From NCBI GenBank assembly GCA_025454695.1, contig JALONX010000001.1:1-49436 (forward strand): DNA of 49,436 nt. The letters are read 5' to 3'. The position numbers and the translations under genes are program-made. The notes under the pieces are model-generated. The model was not told the origin of the DNA. It was given only the letters and a program-made list of their open reading frames with translations, and searched no databases. This DNA comes from Chloroflexaceae bacterium. GTDB lineage: Bacteria > Chloroflexota > Chloroflexia > Chloroflexales > Chloroflexaceae. Positions 1 through 7,739 of the stretch are shown here, in pieces; the first letter of the stretch is position 1; each line of letters starts with the position of its first letter.

Positions 1-336
1 GGCCCGCCAGTCGTCCCAGGCATAATCGGCGGCGGCGGCCCGGCGGATGATCCCGGCATTGTTGACCAGAATGTCGAGCCGCCCCAACTGGCGTATGGTG
101 TCGTCTACCAGGCCTGGCACGGGCGCAGTGCTGCCCAGGTCGGCAGTGAGTCCGAGGCCACGCCGCCCGGCAGCTTCAACGGCGGCCAGGGTTGCCGCGT
201 TGTGCCCGGAACGCGAGACAATCGCCACATGGGCACCGGCCTGCGCTAGCGCCACTGCAATGCCCTGGCCCAACCCTTTGTCGCCACCCGTCACCAGGGC
301 TACCTGTCCGTCGAGGCGGAAGAGATCAGCCGTCAT
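1..336 (-). CDS. kduD: KduD-like 2-dehydro-3-deoxy-D-gluconate 5-dehydrogenase (SDR family), 3' end outside the window
   Basis: The reverse strand encodes the N-terminal 112 residues of a short-chain dehydrogenase, starting at ATG 336 behind an AGGAG box; the C-terminus runs off the left edge. The Rossmann glycine motif appears as TGGDKGLGQGIA near residue 16, and the NNAG motif near residue 93 continues as NNAGIIRR. This NNAG-[IL]IRR context and the GLGQG spelling are typical of KduD, the NAD-dependent enzyme that reduces 5-keto-4-deoxyuronate-derived 2,5-diketo-3-deoxygluconate to 2-keto-3-deoxygluconate in pectin breakdown. The YxxxK catalytic pair lies outside the window and cannot be checked. 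The gene is the last visible member of the minus-strand uronate operon, separated from the exporter by a 386-base palindrome-bearing gap. It could instead be a gluconate 5-dehydrogenase-like SDR, but the neighbours favour KduD. Confidence 0.8.
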   Translation of the reverse strand, partial: MTADLFRLDGQVALVTGGDKGLGQGIAVALAQAGAHVAIVSRSGHNAATLAAVEAAGRRGLGLTADLGSTAPVPGLVDDTIRQLGRLDILVNNAGIIRRAAAADYAWDDWRA

Positions 337-722
337 CGTCTATGCTCCTGTGTTGGTATTGTAACGTTAATTGAGGATATGCCCGGTTTTTTGTTGATCC
401 AGACTTTAGTAGTCTGTTCAGGAAGTTTCCTCGTATTTCTAGAGCAACACGCTTCAGCGTGTTTTGGGCTTCCAGACGCCGAATTCATTCGGTGGATGAA
501 GCCGGGCAGGTCTGACAACGAAGTCTTTTTGCATGTATGACGCCTGCTCAATCCCCCCTGACCCCCTTCGGAAGGGGCGAACGCGGCTCTGGGTTGCGGA
601 AAGCCACCCTTCCCTAGGAGAGTGGGAGGCTTCGCCAGGCGTTCGGCTCCAGCGACTGCAAGTGGCGCAAGGAGCAGCGCCACACCGGGTGCCCCCACCC
701 CGCTCGCCGCGCAGGCGAACTG
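337..722. repeat. Gene-free gap with small palindromes (REP-like) inside the uronate operon
   Basis: I find no credible reading frame in these 386 bases. They contain an 8-bp hairpin, AACACGCT/AGCGTGTT (446-463), a palindrome CCGAATTCATTCGG (479-492) and a CCCCTTCGGAAGGGG hairpin (563-577). These look like dispersed repetitive extragenic palindromes. The gap is far longer than the other spacings in the operon (mostly overlaps or under 50 bases), so it may attenuate or process the transcript before kduD. Confidence 0.5.
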
Positions 723-2516
723 CTAATCGAGCGCCTGCAGCGCACACATGCGGGCATACACCCCACCACGGGCCAGCAGGCTGAGGTGATTACCCGTCTC
801 CACCACCCGCCCGCCATCCAGCACGATGATCTGATCAGCGGCGCGGACGGTGGCAAGGCGGTGGGCAACGATAAAGGTGGTGCGCCCCTGCATCAGCCGG
901 GCCAGCGCCTGCTGAATCAGCGCTTCCGAGTCGGCGTCCAGAGCCGAGGTCGGCTCGTCGAGAATGAGCAGACGTGGGTCGCGCAGCAGGGCGCGGGCAA
1001 TCGCCAGGCGCTGTTTCTGCCCGCCCGAAAGCCGGGCACCGTTCTCACCGATCAGGGTGTCTACGCCCTGTTGCAGCCGTTCCACAAATTCCAGGGCGTT
1101 GGCGTCGCGCAGGGCTGCCAGCAGGCGCGACTCGTCAACATCGCTGGCACCATAGGTCACATTTTCGCGGATGGTGCCGCTGAAGAGCAGCGTTTCCTGG
1201 GCCACCACCGCCACCGACTGCCGCACCGCCCGCATGTCCAGGCCGTTGATGTCGTGCTGGTCAATGGTCACCTGGCCTGCACTGGGCCGCGCAAAGCCAA
1301 TCAGCAGCTGCAACAGCGTGCTTTTGCCCGCGCCGGACGGCCCGACAAAGGCGGTGACGGTGCCGGGTGTCGCATGAAACGACACATCGGTGACCGCTGC
1401 CAGGCCACTCTGTGGGTATTGGTAGTGTACCTGCTGAAAAGCCACCGCCCCGTGCAGCGCGGGCAGCAGGCGCTTGCCTGCGTTGTGTTCCAGGTCGGGG
1501 CTTTCTAGCACCTCGCCAATGGAACGGAGCGATTCCACGCCCCGGCCAATTTGCGGCACCAGTTCCACCAGCTTCAGCACCGCATCAATCAGGGCCGAAA
1601 ACAGGCCAGTGAGCAGCACCACGTCGCCAATGGTAATCGGCAGGGCCTGCGTGTAGTAGATGTAGCCAGCACAGATCAAACAGATGGCACTGGCCAGATG
1701 CAGTGTCACCCACGAGAGGCCGCCGAACATGGCGTCCAGCCCATCCAGGCGCAGGGCGCTGGCCCGCACTTCGTTCAGGCGGCGCTCCACCCGTTCCAGT
1801 TCGTCGTTTTCCACCCCGTGGGCGCGGGTCACGGGAATAAGGCGGATCATCTCGATCAACTGCCCGGCCATGCCCTCGATCTCGGTGCGGAAGGCCCGAT
1901 TCGTCTCGGCCATGCGCCGCCGGAAGACCTGGCGCGTGAGGGCAGCGGCGGGCACCGCCAGCAGAAAAAAGACCAGAAACCAGGGCGCACGCAGGCTGAT
2001 CATCACCACGGCAATGCTCACGCCCAGCACCACCGCGGGCAGGGTGCGGAGCACCTGACGCGTCATCAGTTCCAACTGCTCTACATCGCGTAGCACCTTG
2101 GCTTGCAGCGCCCCGCTGGGGTGGCGCTGGTAGAAACCAATCGAGAGCTGCTGCAAGCGCTGGCAAATAGCGGCCCGCAGCTTCAGTTCCACATTGCGGA
2201 GCGCCCGGCTCAGAAAGCGGGCATGGGCGTAGTTCATCGGGGCGTTCTGGGCCACCAGCACCAGCATCAGCCCCCCAGTGATCCAGAAGTCGAGCAGCAG
2301 CCGGGGGTCGCGGTTGGCCACCAGATCAATGATGCGGGCGGTGAGCACCGGAATGAAAAAGGTTGGGCTGTGTTTGATAACATAGAATACCAGCGCCCAT
2401 GCAATGCTCGGCCAGTCGTCACGGTAGAGCGCGGCCAGGGTGCGGATGGGCCGCCTGCCGTTGTAGTGGGCTGCGCCATTGGGGCGGGGCGGGCGTTCCA
2501 CCAGTGAGCCGTTCAT
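723..2516 (-). CDS. ABC exporter, fused membrane and ATPase domains (ABCB/MsbA type)
   Basis: This 597-residue protein has an N-terminal six-helix exporter membrane domain (about residues 35-325) and a C-terminal ATPase. The ATPase shows Walker A GPSGAGKST, signature LSGGQKQRLAIARALL, Walker B LLILDEPTSALD and the H-loop IVAHRLATVRAAD. It is a complete half-transporter that would act as a homodimer, or pair with a partner not seen here, in the cytoplasmic membrane. The start at 2516 has an AAAGGAG box at good spacing. It lies 14 bases after the DUF2264 gene in the uronate operon, where an exporter is unexpected because the rest of the operon is import and catabolism. The substrate cannot be read from sequence. 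Protection from a toxic intermediate, or export of a signal or glycan, are possibilities. Confidence 0.85.
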   Translation of the reverse strand: MNGSLVERPPRPNGAAHYNGRRPIRTLAALYRDDWPSIAWALVFYVIKHSPTFFIPVLTARIIDLVANRDPRLLLDFWITGGLMLVLVAQNAPMNYAHARFLSRALRNVELKLRAAICQRLQQLSIGFYQRHPSGALQAKVLRDVEQLELMTRQVLRTLPAVVLGVSIAVVMISLRAPWFLVFFLLAVPAAALTRQVFRRRMAETNRAFRTEIEGMAGQLIEMIRLIPVTRAHGVENDELERVERRLNEVRASALRLDGLDAMFGGLSWVTLHLASAICLICAGYIYYTQALPITIGDVVLLTGLFSALIDAVLKLVELVPQIGRGVESLRSIGEVLESPDLEHNAGKRLLPALHGAVAFQQVHYQYPQSGLAAVTDVSFHATPGTVTAFVGPSGAGKSTLLQLLIGFARPSAGQVTIDQHDINGLDMRAVRQSVAVVAQETLLFSGTIRENVTYGASDVDESRLLAALRDANALEFVERLQQGVDTLIGENGARLSGGQKQRLAIARALLRDPRLLILDEPTSALDADSEALIQQALARLMQGRTTFIVAHRLATVRAADQIIVLDGGRVVETGNHLSLLARGGVYARMCALQALD

Positions 2517-2530
2517 GGGCCGGTCTCCTT

Positions 2531-4324
2531 TCAGGCATCAATCTGCGGCGGGGTGGCCCACAGTTCGTCCCAGGTTGCGCTCTCGGCCCGGCCAATCACG
2601 GCGCAAACCAGCCAGTGTTCGCCCGGCTCGTGTGCGCCATGCAGGGTGGGCAGAACGGTGCGCGGGTGCAGCAGGTTGGTGTTGGGCGAAGGGCGCACCA
2701 CCTCGCCCCGCCGCCCGCCCGCCAGGTCGCGCAGGCCGCTCCAGCCTGCCGGGTAGCGCGCCAGGGCAAAGCCAGGGCCAGACTCGTCGCTTCCCTGGGG
2801 TTGGCCGGGGTCATCGCCGCTGCGGTCAAGCGCCCAACCGCCCTCAGCGCTCAGCAGGCGGCGGGCGCTGCGGATGCGATGGATGCGCACATGCCAGGGC
2901 AGGCGCGGCAGCAGCCAGGTTTGCACCTCCACATCAGGCCAGGGCTGCCAGCGCGAGTAGACGTGGGCGGCGGTGATGTTGGCTTCCAACGGCTCGGTGC
3001 GGGCACGGAAATGCAGGCCATCGTCGCTCAGAGCCAGCGTGTTGTCGAAGGCTCCCTGCACCAGGCCATAGGGGCCAGCCGGCACGCTGACGCCGAACTG
3101 GGTGGAATAGGCCATGCGGCTGTACTTGGCTTCGCCACCCCTGGCCCATGCGCCGTGCTGCAAGCCGCTGAGCGCAAACATATGCCCACCGTCACGGCAG
3201 ATCAGCATGCCAGCGTGGGGCTGGGGCGAAACCGGCGGCAGTTCCGGCAGCGGCAACTCCTCGGCAAGCCAGAAGGGGTGATCGCCGGGCAGGGCCAGCG
3301 GCAGAAAAGCCTTGAGCGCCCAGTAGGGCGAGCCGGGCGAGTTGTAGTCTTCGGCCATGTGCAAGTTGGGGTAGACATAGCCGATGGAGAGCGTACCATC
3401 GCCGTTGAAGATGGGCTGTTGTAGCCACCAGCGCAGGTGCCGCAGCAGCAGGCCCTTCAGCACGCCCCAGGGCAACGCTTCTACCCCGGCATAGGCCAGC
3501 GCCCCCCAGAACGCGCCCTGCGCGAAGCGATAGGTCATGCTGCGGCCAAAGGGCAGCGCCGCGCCACCGGGGGCAAACCAGGCCACGAAGTCGTGGGCAA
3601 AGCGGGCGGCCCGTTCGCGGTAGTGCCTGGCCCGCTCGGGGTCTGTCCCGCCCATCACCTCGGCGTAGATCAAGCCATAGAAGTGCAGCGCAAACGGCAG
3701 ATAGTAGTCGCGCTGCACCCGGGGGGCCGGGCCGTCGTTGTACCAGCCGTCGCCCAGGTAAAAATCCTCGATCCGGTTGAGCGAACGTTGGCTGGCGGCC
3801 TGGTCGGGTGCGACGCCCACGCGGGCCAGCCCCATGTTGACCAGCACCCGGAAGAAGTGCCAGTTGTTGTCGGAGGTCTCGGTACGGTTGATCGTGTGCA
3901 GCCACGCCACCAGATTGGCCCGCTCGGACTCACGCAGGGGCAACCAGCACTGTTCGGGGGCTAGCACCAGGGCAAAGCCAATGGCGGCCATTTCTACCAG
4001 GCGCTGGTTGCGGGGCGAGGGCCAACCCCAGAACTCGGGGTGCTGCGGGTCGCTCCCGGCGGCCAGGCCACGAACCACACGCTGCCAGTGGGCGTAGGCC
4101 CCGCCGCCCGCTGCCAGCGGGGCCAGCCCCCAGAGCGGGCGGGCAAAGCCCTCCAACTCGGCGCAGGCATCGGCATAGTGGGCACCTGTGTGGCCCAGGC
4201 GCACCCGCGCCCCGCCGGGGCTAGCATATGGCTCCAGCGGGGCCAGCAGGTCGCGCAGGGCGTCGGCCATGTCGGCGCGGGTGCGGAGTGGGTTGGTGGC
4301 AATCGCGCCCAAACGGCTGCTCAT
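2531..4324 (-). CDS. DUF2264-domain protein of the uronate operon
   Basis: The 597-residue product matches the DUF2264 pattern: an (alpha/alpha)-toroid-like N-terminal half with NNWHFFRVLVNMGLARVG, DGWYNDGPAPRVQRDYY and FALHFYGLIYAEV, followed by a beta-rich C-terminal half. There is no signal peptide, so it should be cytoplasmic. DUF2264 genes commonly sit in pectin and rhamnogalacturonan utilisation loci. I recall that some members were assigned to a beta-glucuronidase glycoside hydrolase family, but I cannot confirm that here. A role in hydrolysing imported uronate-containing oligosaccharides is the most economical reading. The start ATG (4324-4322) overlaps the stop of the IolB-like gene in an ATGA arrangement, so translation is probably coupled. 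Confidence 0.7.
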   Translation of the reverse strand: MSSRLGAIATNPLRTRADMADALRDLLAPLEPYASPGGARVRLGHTGAHYADACAELEGFARPLWGLAPLAAGGGAYAHWQRVVRGLAAGSDPQHPEFWGWPSPRNQRLVEMAAIGFALVLAPEQCWLPLRESERANLVAWLHTINRTETSDNNWHFFRVLVNMGLARVGVAPDQAASQRSLNRIEDFYLGDGWYNDGPAPRVQRDYYLPFALHFYGLIYAEVMGGTDPERARHYRERAARFAHDFVAWFAPGGAALPFGRSMTYRFAQGAFWGALAYAGVEALPWGVLKGLLLRHLRWWLQQPIFNGDGTLSIGYVYPNLHMAEDYNSPGSPYWALKAFLPLALPGDHPFWLAEELPLPELPPVSPQPHAGMLICRDGGHMFALSGLQHGAWARGGEAKYSRMAYSTQFGVSVPAGPYGLVQGAFDNTLALSDDGLHFRARTEPLEANITAAHVYSRWQPWPDVEVQTWLLPRLPWHVRIHRIRSARRLLSAEGGWALDRSGDDPGQPQGSDESGPGFALARYPAGWSGLRDLAGGRRGEVVRPSPNTNLLHPRTVLPTLHGAHEPGEHWLVCAVIGRAESATWDELWATPPQIDA

Positions 4325-5145
4325 CGTTCGGCCTGTTTAATCAGTGGCACCGTCTTCTGCACCCAGGCAATGTCCGGGTCGAGGGCCACGGCCTGAGTGC
4401 GCCCGGTGCCCGCCAGAAACCAGAGGAAGTAGTTGGTGTAGCCGGGGGCGCTGCATGTGGTATGGTAGCCATGCGGGGCCATAAAAATGGTCGAATCTTT
4501 GATGGTGTAGGTCTGGTCGAAGCCCCGTTCCGGGCTGTAGTGGCGACAGAGGCCAAAGCCCTCGGCGGGGTTGACGCGGAAATAGTACATCTCCTCGTGA
4601 TAGACCTCGTGCGGCAGATTCTCCACCTCGTGCTTGTGGGGCGGGTAGGTGCTCCAGTTGCCCGACGGTACAAAGGTTTCGCCCACCAGCAGTTTGGCGG
4701 CAGGCAGGTCGGGCTGGCTGCTGGTGGTAAGAATATTAAACAGCGTGCGGCTGAAGTTCGCCGCGCCTGCATCCACCTGCGTCACCTGCTCAGGGGCAAT
4801 CACATATGGCTCGGTCTGCAGATCGGACGGCGCGGAACACATGCCTGCGTCGAGGTTGCCGTGGGCGGTGATGACATAGCTGCTGCCTGCGGGCAGGTAG
4901 ACGGCGTGGGGCTTGCCCGCAAAGGGGTTGGGCCGCCCGCCGACACGGGCGAAGGTTTTGCCTGCCACCTGCACGGTGCAACGCCCGCCAAACAGCACCA
5001 GCAGCACCTCACGGTCGCCAGTGGTGCCGTCAAAACTGGCGCCATCGGGCAGCACCAGCCGGGCAAAGTCGAGCAGCGTACATGGGTTCGTGTCGAGCGC
5101 ATTGGCACCCTGGCTGGCACCAACACGAGTAAAATAGCTAGTCAT
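4321..5145 (-). CDS. IolB/KduI-family isomerase (5-deoxy-glucuronate isomerase-like cupin)
   Basis: This 274-residue bicupin resembles IolB more than classical KduI. It has NWSTYPPHKHEVENLP (residues 163-178), a following EEMYYFRVNPAEGFG block, and GYHTTCSAPGY with a late metal histidine. H170, H172, E184/E185 and H228 are the expected metal ligands. IolB isomerises 5-deoxy-glucuronate in inositol catabolism, while KduI isomerises 5-keto-4-deoxyuronate in pectin catabolism; both belong to one fold family. No other inositol gene (iolA, C, D, E, G) is present, but KdgF, Ogl and KduD are, so I infer that this protein does the KduI step here. It starts at 5145 behind a strong AGGAGG, 9 bases after the ogl stop. 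Confidence 0.8.
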   Translation of the reverse strand: MTSYFTRVGASQGANALDTNPCTLLDFARLVLPDGASFDGTTGDREVLLVLFGGRCTVQVAGKTFARVGGRPNPFAGKPHAVYLPAGSSYVITAHGNLDAGMCSAPSDLQTEPYVIAPEQVTQVDAGAANFSRTLFNILTTSSQPDLPAAKLLVGETFVPSGNWSTYPPHKHEVENLPHEVYHEEMYYFRVNPAEGFGLCRHYSPERGFDQTYTIKDSTIFMAPHGYHTTCSAPGYTNYFLWFLAGTGRTQAVALDPDIAWVQKTVPLIKQAER

Positions 5146-5154
5146 AAGAACCTC

Positions 5155-6318
5155 CTATAGCTCAAGCAGATAGAGCTGCACCTGACCATCCCGATCGGAA
5201 GCAACCAGCAGACGCCGCCCGTCCCAGCTCCAGGTGGGGTGGCAATGGCTCTCCTGGCAGACCCAGGAGGTGCCGTGAGTCCAGAGCGGAGTTATCTGGG
5301 CCGTTTCGCCGCTGATGTCAATCAGTATAATCGCATCCACATCATCACCTGCCAGCATAGTGCCCGCCGGGTTGGCATGATAGTGGTTACAGGCAAATGG
5401 CATGGCAAACGTGCGCAGCAGCCTGCCGCGCCCATCCAGCAGGCCCACATAGGGCTGAAAGCCGCTGTGGTCGTGAAAGCTCACCTCGCTGGCCACCGCC
5501 TGGGTACGCTGGCTGGTGATGGTGCCATCGTGGCCGGGGCCACGGTTATCGAAAAAGATGTTACCGTCCATCGTCCAGAACTCGTGCCCCACCGAGTCCT
5601 GCTCGCCCTGGCGAAAGGCGGGCCGCGCCGTGCGGCTCACCGTGTCGAGCAGCCAGATGCGCTGGGTCACCAGGTGCCACGGCCCTTCGTGGCAAAACAG
5701 GGCCATGGTGGGGTCTACCGGGCTGAACTGAAAATGGGCTAGTTGACATGTGTCCCGGTAGATTTCAAAACTGCCTGTGCCATCACTGTGAGCGAGCATA
5801 ATGCGCCCATCTTTGATGCCGTAGTAACGTTCCTTAAAGCCGCTGTAGTTCGGCCCCCGGTCAGCCCCCGGCTCGTTACGGTCGAAGCCCACAAACCGCC
5901 CATCGGCGCTGATGGAGGGCCGCCCCAGGGTAAAGCCATCGCGCTCCTCATGCACCACGGTAACGCTGCCGCTCTGGCTGTCGAGCAACTTCACCTGGTT
6001 GCCCACCACATAAGCCAACAGGCGTCCATCGGGGGTTTTGGTAGCCTTAAAAACTGGCTCGGCCTCATCGGTCAGCTGGGTGATCTCGCCGCTGCCCAGC
6101 TCCATGCGGAACAGGTTGTAGTGGGCCTGGTGGGCAGGTCGCCGTTCGCTCGCGCCACGGTCAGAAAGAAAAACAATGCTATCACCGCCCTGGTTGAAGG
6201 CGTTGTCGGTAAAATAGAGATGCACGTTGTGGCCAACACTGGTGAGCTGGCGCATGGTGCGCCCGCTGGACTCATCGTGCAGGGTGCGGCCCTCGGCGGG
6301 CCATGTGCGGCCAATCAT
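5155..6318 (-). CDS. ogl: Oligogalacturonate lyase, polysaccharide lyase family 22
   Basis: The 387-residue product is a seven-bladed propeller-type protein with the PL22 signatures CHEGPWHLVTQRIWLLD (from about residue 209) and GHEFWTMDGN (from about 244). Further conserved histidines lie in CNHYHANP and ESHCHPTWSWDG. PL22 enzymes cleave short oligogalacturonides in the cytoplasm by beta-elimination, giving unsaturated galacturonate; the absence of a signal peptide fits. An upstream ATG would add ten residues, but I chose the ATG at 6318 because an AGAGGA box precedes it and it overlaps the KdgF stop codon as ATGA, like other junctions in this operon. The products feed directly to KdgF and the IolB-like isomerase on either side. 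Identity is strong; the real substrate range (galacturonate or another uronate) is inferred. Confidence 0.9.
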   Translation of the reverse strand: MIGRTWPAEGRTLHDESSGRTMRQLTSVGHNVHLYFTDNAFNQGGDSIVFLSDRGASERRPAHQAHYNLFRMELGSGEITQLTDEAEPVFKATKTPDGRLLAYVVGNQVKLLDSQSGSVTVVHEERDGFTLGRPSISADGRFVGFDRNEPGADRGPNYSGFKERYYGIKDGRIMLAHSDGTGSFEIYRDTCQLAHFQFSPVDPTMALFCHEGPWHLVTQRIWLLDTVSRTARPAFRQGEQDSVGHEFWTMDGNIFFDNRGPGHDGTITSQRTQAVASEVSFHDHSGFQPYVGLLDGRGRLLRTFAMPFACNHYHANPAGTMLAGDDVDAIILIDISGETAQITPLWTHGTSWVCQESHCHPTWSWDGRRLLVASDRDGQVQLYLLEL

Positions 6319-6641
6319 AGGAAATCCTCTCGCAGCGGCGTGAAGCAATCGAGCAGCACGCAGGCCGTGCGGGTGATCACCCCGTGGCGCACGTTGGGCG
6401 GCACATAGTAGCTGCTGCCTGGGCCAAGTTTGATCATCACATCGTCCATTAGCAAATCCAGTTCGCCCTGCACCACATAGCCAATCTGCTCGTGAGGGTG
6501 GCTGTGCATGGGCGCATGCACACCAGCAGGAAAACGAAACTCCACCGCCATCAACGTGCCGCCGTAACTCAACACTCGCCGTTCTGCCCCTTCCGGGGTG
6601 GTTGTGGCTGGCTCGTCGGCACTACGGGCAAGCACTTTCAT
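6315..6641 (-). CDS. kdgF: KdgF-like cupin, unsaturated uronate to 5-keto-4-deoxyuronate conversion
   Basis: This 108-residue single-domain cupin carries MHSHPHEQIGYVVQGE, with H46, H48 and Q52 as likely metal ligands and H86 as the fourth, in PPNVRHGV. D98 in LLDCFTPLRED sits where KdgF enzymes have a catalytic aspartate. KdgF speeds ring-opening of 4,5-unsaturated monouronates released by Ogl and by unsaturated uronyl hydrolases, giving the linear 5-keto-4-deoxyuronate. The length is normal for the family. Both ends overlap neighbours by four bases (ATGA with the enolase-superfamily gene upstream and with ogl downstream), so all three are probably translated in step. Confidence 0.88.
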   Translation of the reverse strand: MKVLARSADEPATTTPEGAERRVLSYGGTLMAVEFRFPAGVHAPMHSHPHEQIGYVVQGELDLLMDDVMIKLGPGSSYYVPPNVRHGVITRTACVLLDCFTPLREDFL

Positions 6642-7735
6642 AAGGTTGAACTCCGCAACTCGGCGGTGCGCACAAATGCTGGCTGAAGCTCCACCCCCCA
6701 GCCGGGGGCGCTGGGCAGCGGCAGGGCACCATCCACCACCTGCGGCATCGGCGTGTAGATCGATTCGGCCCAGGGCACGTCGTTGTCAATACGATATTCC
6801 TGGTAGTGGGCGCATGCAGGCATGGCCACCGCCAGGTGCAGCGAAAAGACCTGGAGCATGGAGTGATTGGCGCAATGGGGCGTACACACCACGCCCGACA
6901 GGTCGGCCAGTTCGGCCACGCGCCGGGCACGGCTGATACCGCCAAGGTAACCAATGTCGAGCTGCACAATGTCTACGGTACGGCTGTCAATCATGCGCTT
7001 GAGCGCCCGCACGTCCCAATCCTGTTCGCCGCCCGCCACGGGAATGTCGAGCGCGTCGGCCACCAGTTTGGTATTTTCCGGCTCGTCAAAGGGGCAGGGT
7101 TCTTCAAAATGAAAGTAGCCGTGCCGTTCCAGCATGCGCCCCACCTGAATAGCCTTCGATGGCGAGTAGCTGCTGTTGGCGTCGGCGCTAATGTCCACGT
7201 CGGGGCCGAGCGCCTCACGCATCAGCGGGATGATCTGTTCGGTGCGGCCAGGCCAGGCATCGGCGTCGCGGCTCATGCGCCCACCGATTTTGATCTTCAC
7301 GCAGCGGAAGCCGTGAGTCCGCACCGCTTCAGCCATGCGCTCGGCCTCCTGCTCCGGGGTAATCTTACGACTCAGGCTGGAAGCGTACATAGGCACCCGT
7401 TCGCGCACGGCCCCGCCCAGCAGCCGGTAGACTGGTTGGCCCGTCAGCTTGCCGAGCAAGTCCCATACGGCGGTTTCCACCCCGCACAGCGCCCGGCATT
7501 TGATGGTGCCATTGTATTTGTAGTTGTCGCGCATGGCCCGGTCAACCAGCGCTCCCACGTCCCAGGGGTTGGCCCCCAGAAACAGCGGGGCGATCAGCTT
7601 GTGCAGCGCCGCCACGCTGAGGTCGGCCCCGTGGCATGCGGTTTGGCCCAGGCCCTCGTGGCCGTCGTCGGTGCGCAGGCGCACGGCGGCCACTTTATCT
7701 TTGTGCAGCAGGGTTTCAATATGGGTAATTTTCAC
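6638..7735 (-). CDS. Enolase-superfamily acid-sugar dehydratase (mandelate racemase subgroup)
   Basis: The protein has the capping domain plus TIM barrel of the mandelate racemase group. Catalytic and metal residues are all present: KIKIGG (K147 and K149), metal ligands in SADAN (D185), HFEEP (about 211) and AGGEQ (E237), and a D260 (QLDIGYLGG) and H287 (CTPHCAN) dyad. Such enzymes dehydrate or cycloisomerise sugar acids; the exact substrate cannot be named, but a uronate-derived aldonate, aldarate or lactone is likely. I chose the GTG start at 7735 (365 residues): it begins VKITHIETLL, the usual N-terminus of this family, and lies four bases after the GH88 stop. An ATG at 7804 would add 23 uncharacteristic residues overlapping GH88. 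Confidence 0.82.
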   Translation of the reverse strand: MKITHIETLLHKDKVAAVRLRTDDGHEGLGQTACHGADLSVAALHKLIAPLFLGANPWDVGALVDRAMRDNYKYNGTIKCRALCGVETAVWDLLGKLTGQPVYRLLGGAVRERVPMYASSLSRKITPEQEAERMAEAVRTHGFRCVKIKIGGRMSRDADAWPGRTEQIIPLMREALGPDVDISADANSSYSPSKAIQVGRMLERHGYFHFEEPCPFDEPENTKLVADALDIPVAGGEQDWDVRALKRMIDSRTVDIVQLDIGYLGGISRARRVAELADLSGVVCTPHCANHSMLQVFSLHLAVAMPACAHYQEYRIDNDVPWAESIYTPMPQVVDGALPLPSAPGWGVELQPAFVRTAELRSSTL

Positions 7736-7739
7736 GGCA

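Noticed and set aside
2399-3424. Long plus-strand open frame opposite the DUF2264 and exporter genes
   Set aside because: It is a shadow of high-GC minus-strand coding sequence. It spans two real genes, has an unnatural residue mix and lacks a ribosome site.
4321-5145. An inositol catabolic gene cluster, suggested by the IolB-like protein
   Set aside because: No iolA, C, D, E or G partner is present, and all adjacent genes fit uronate breakdown.
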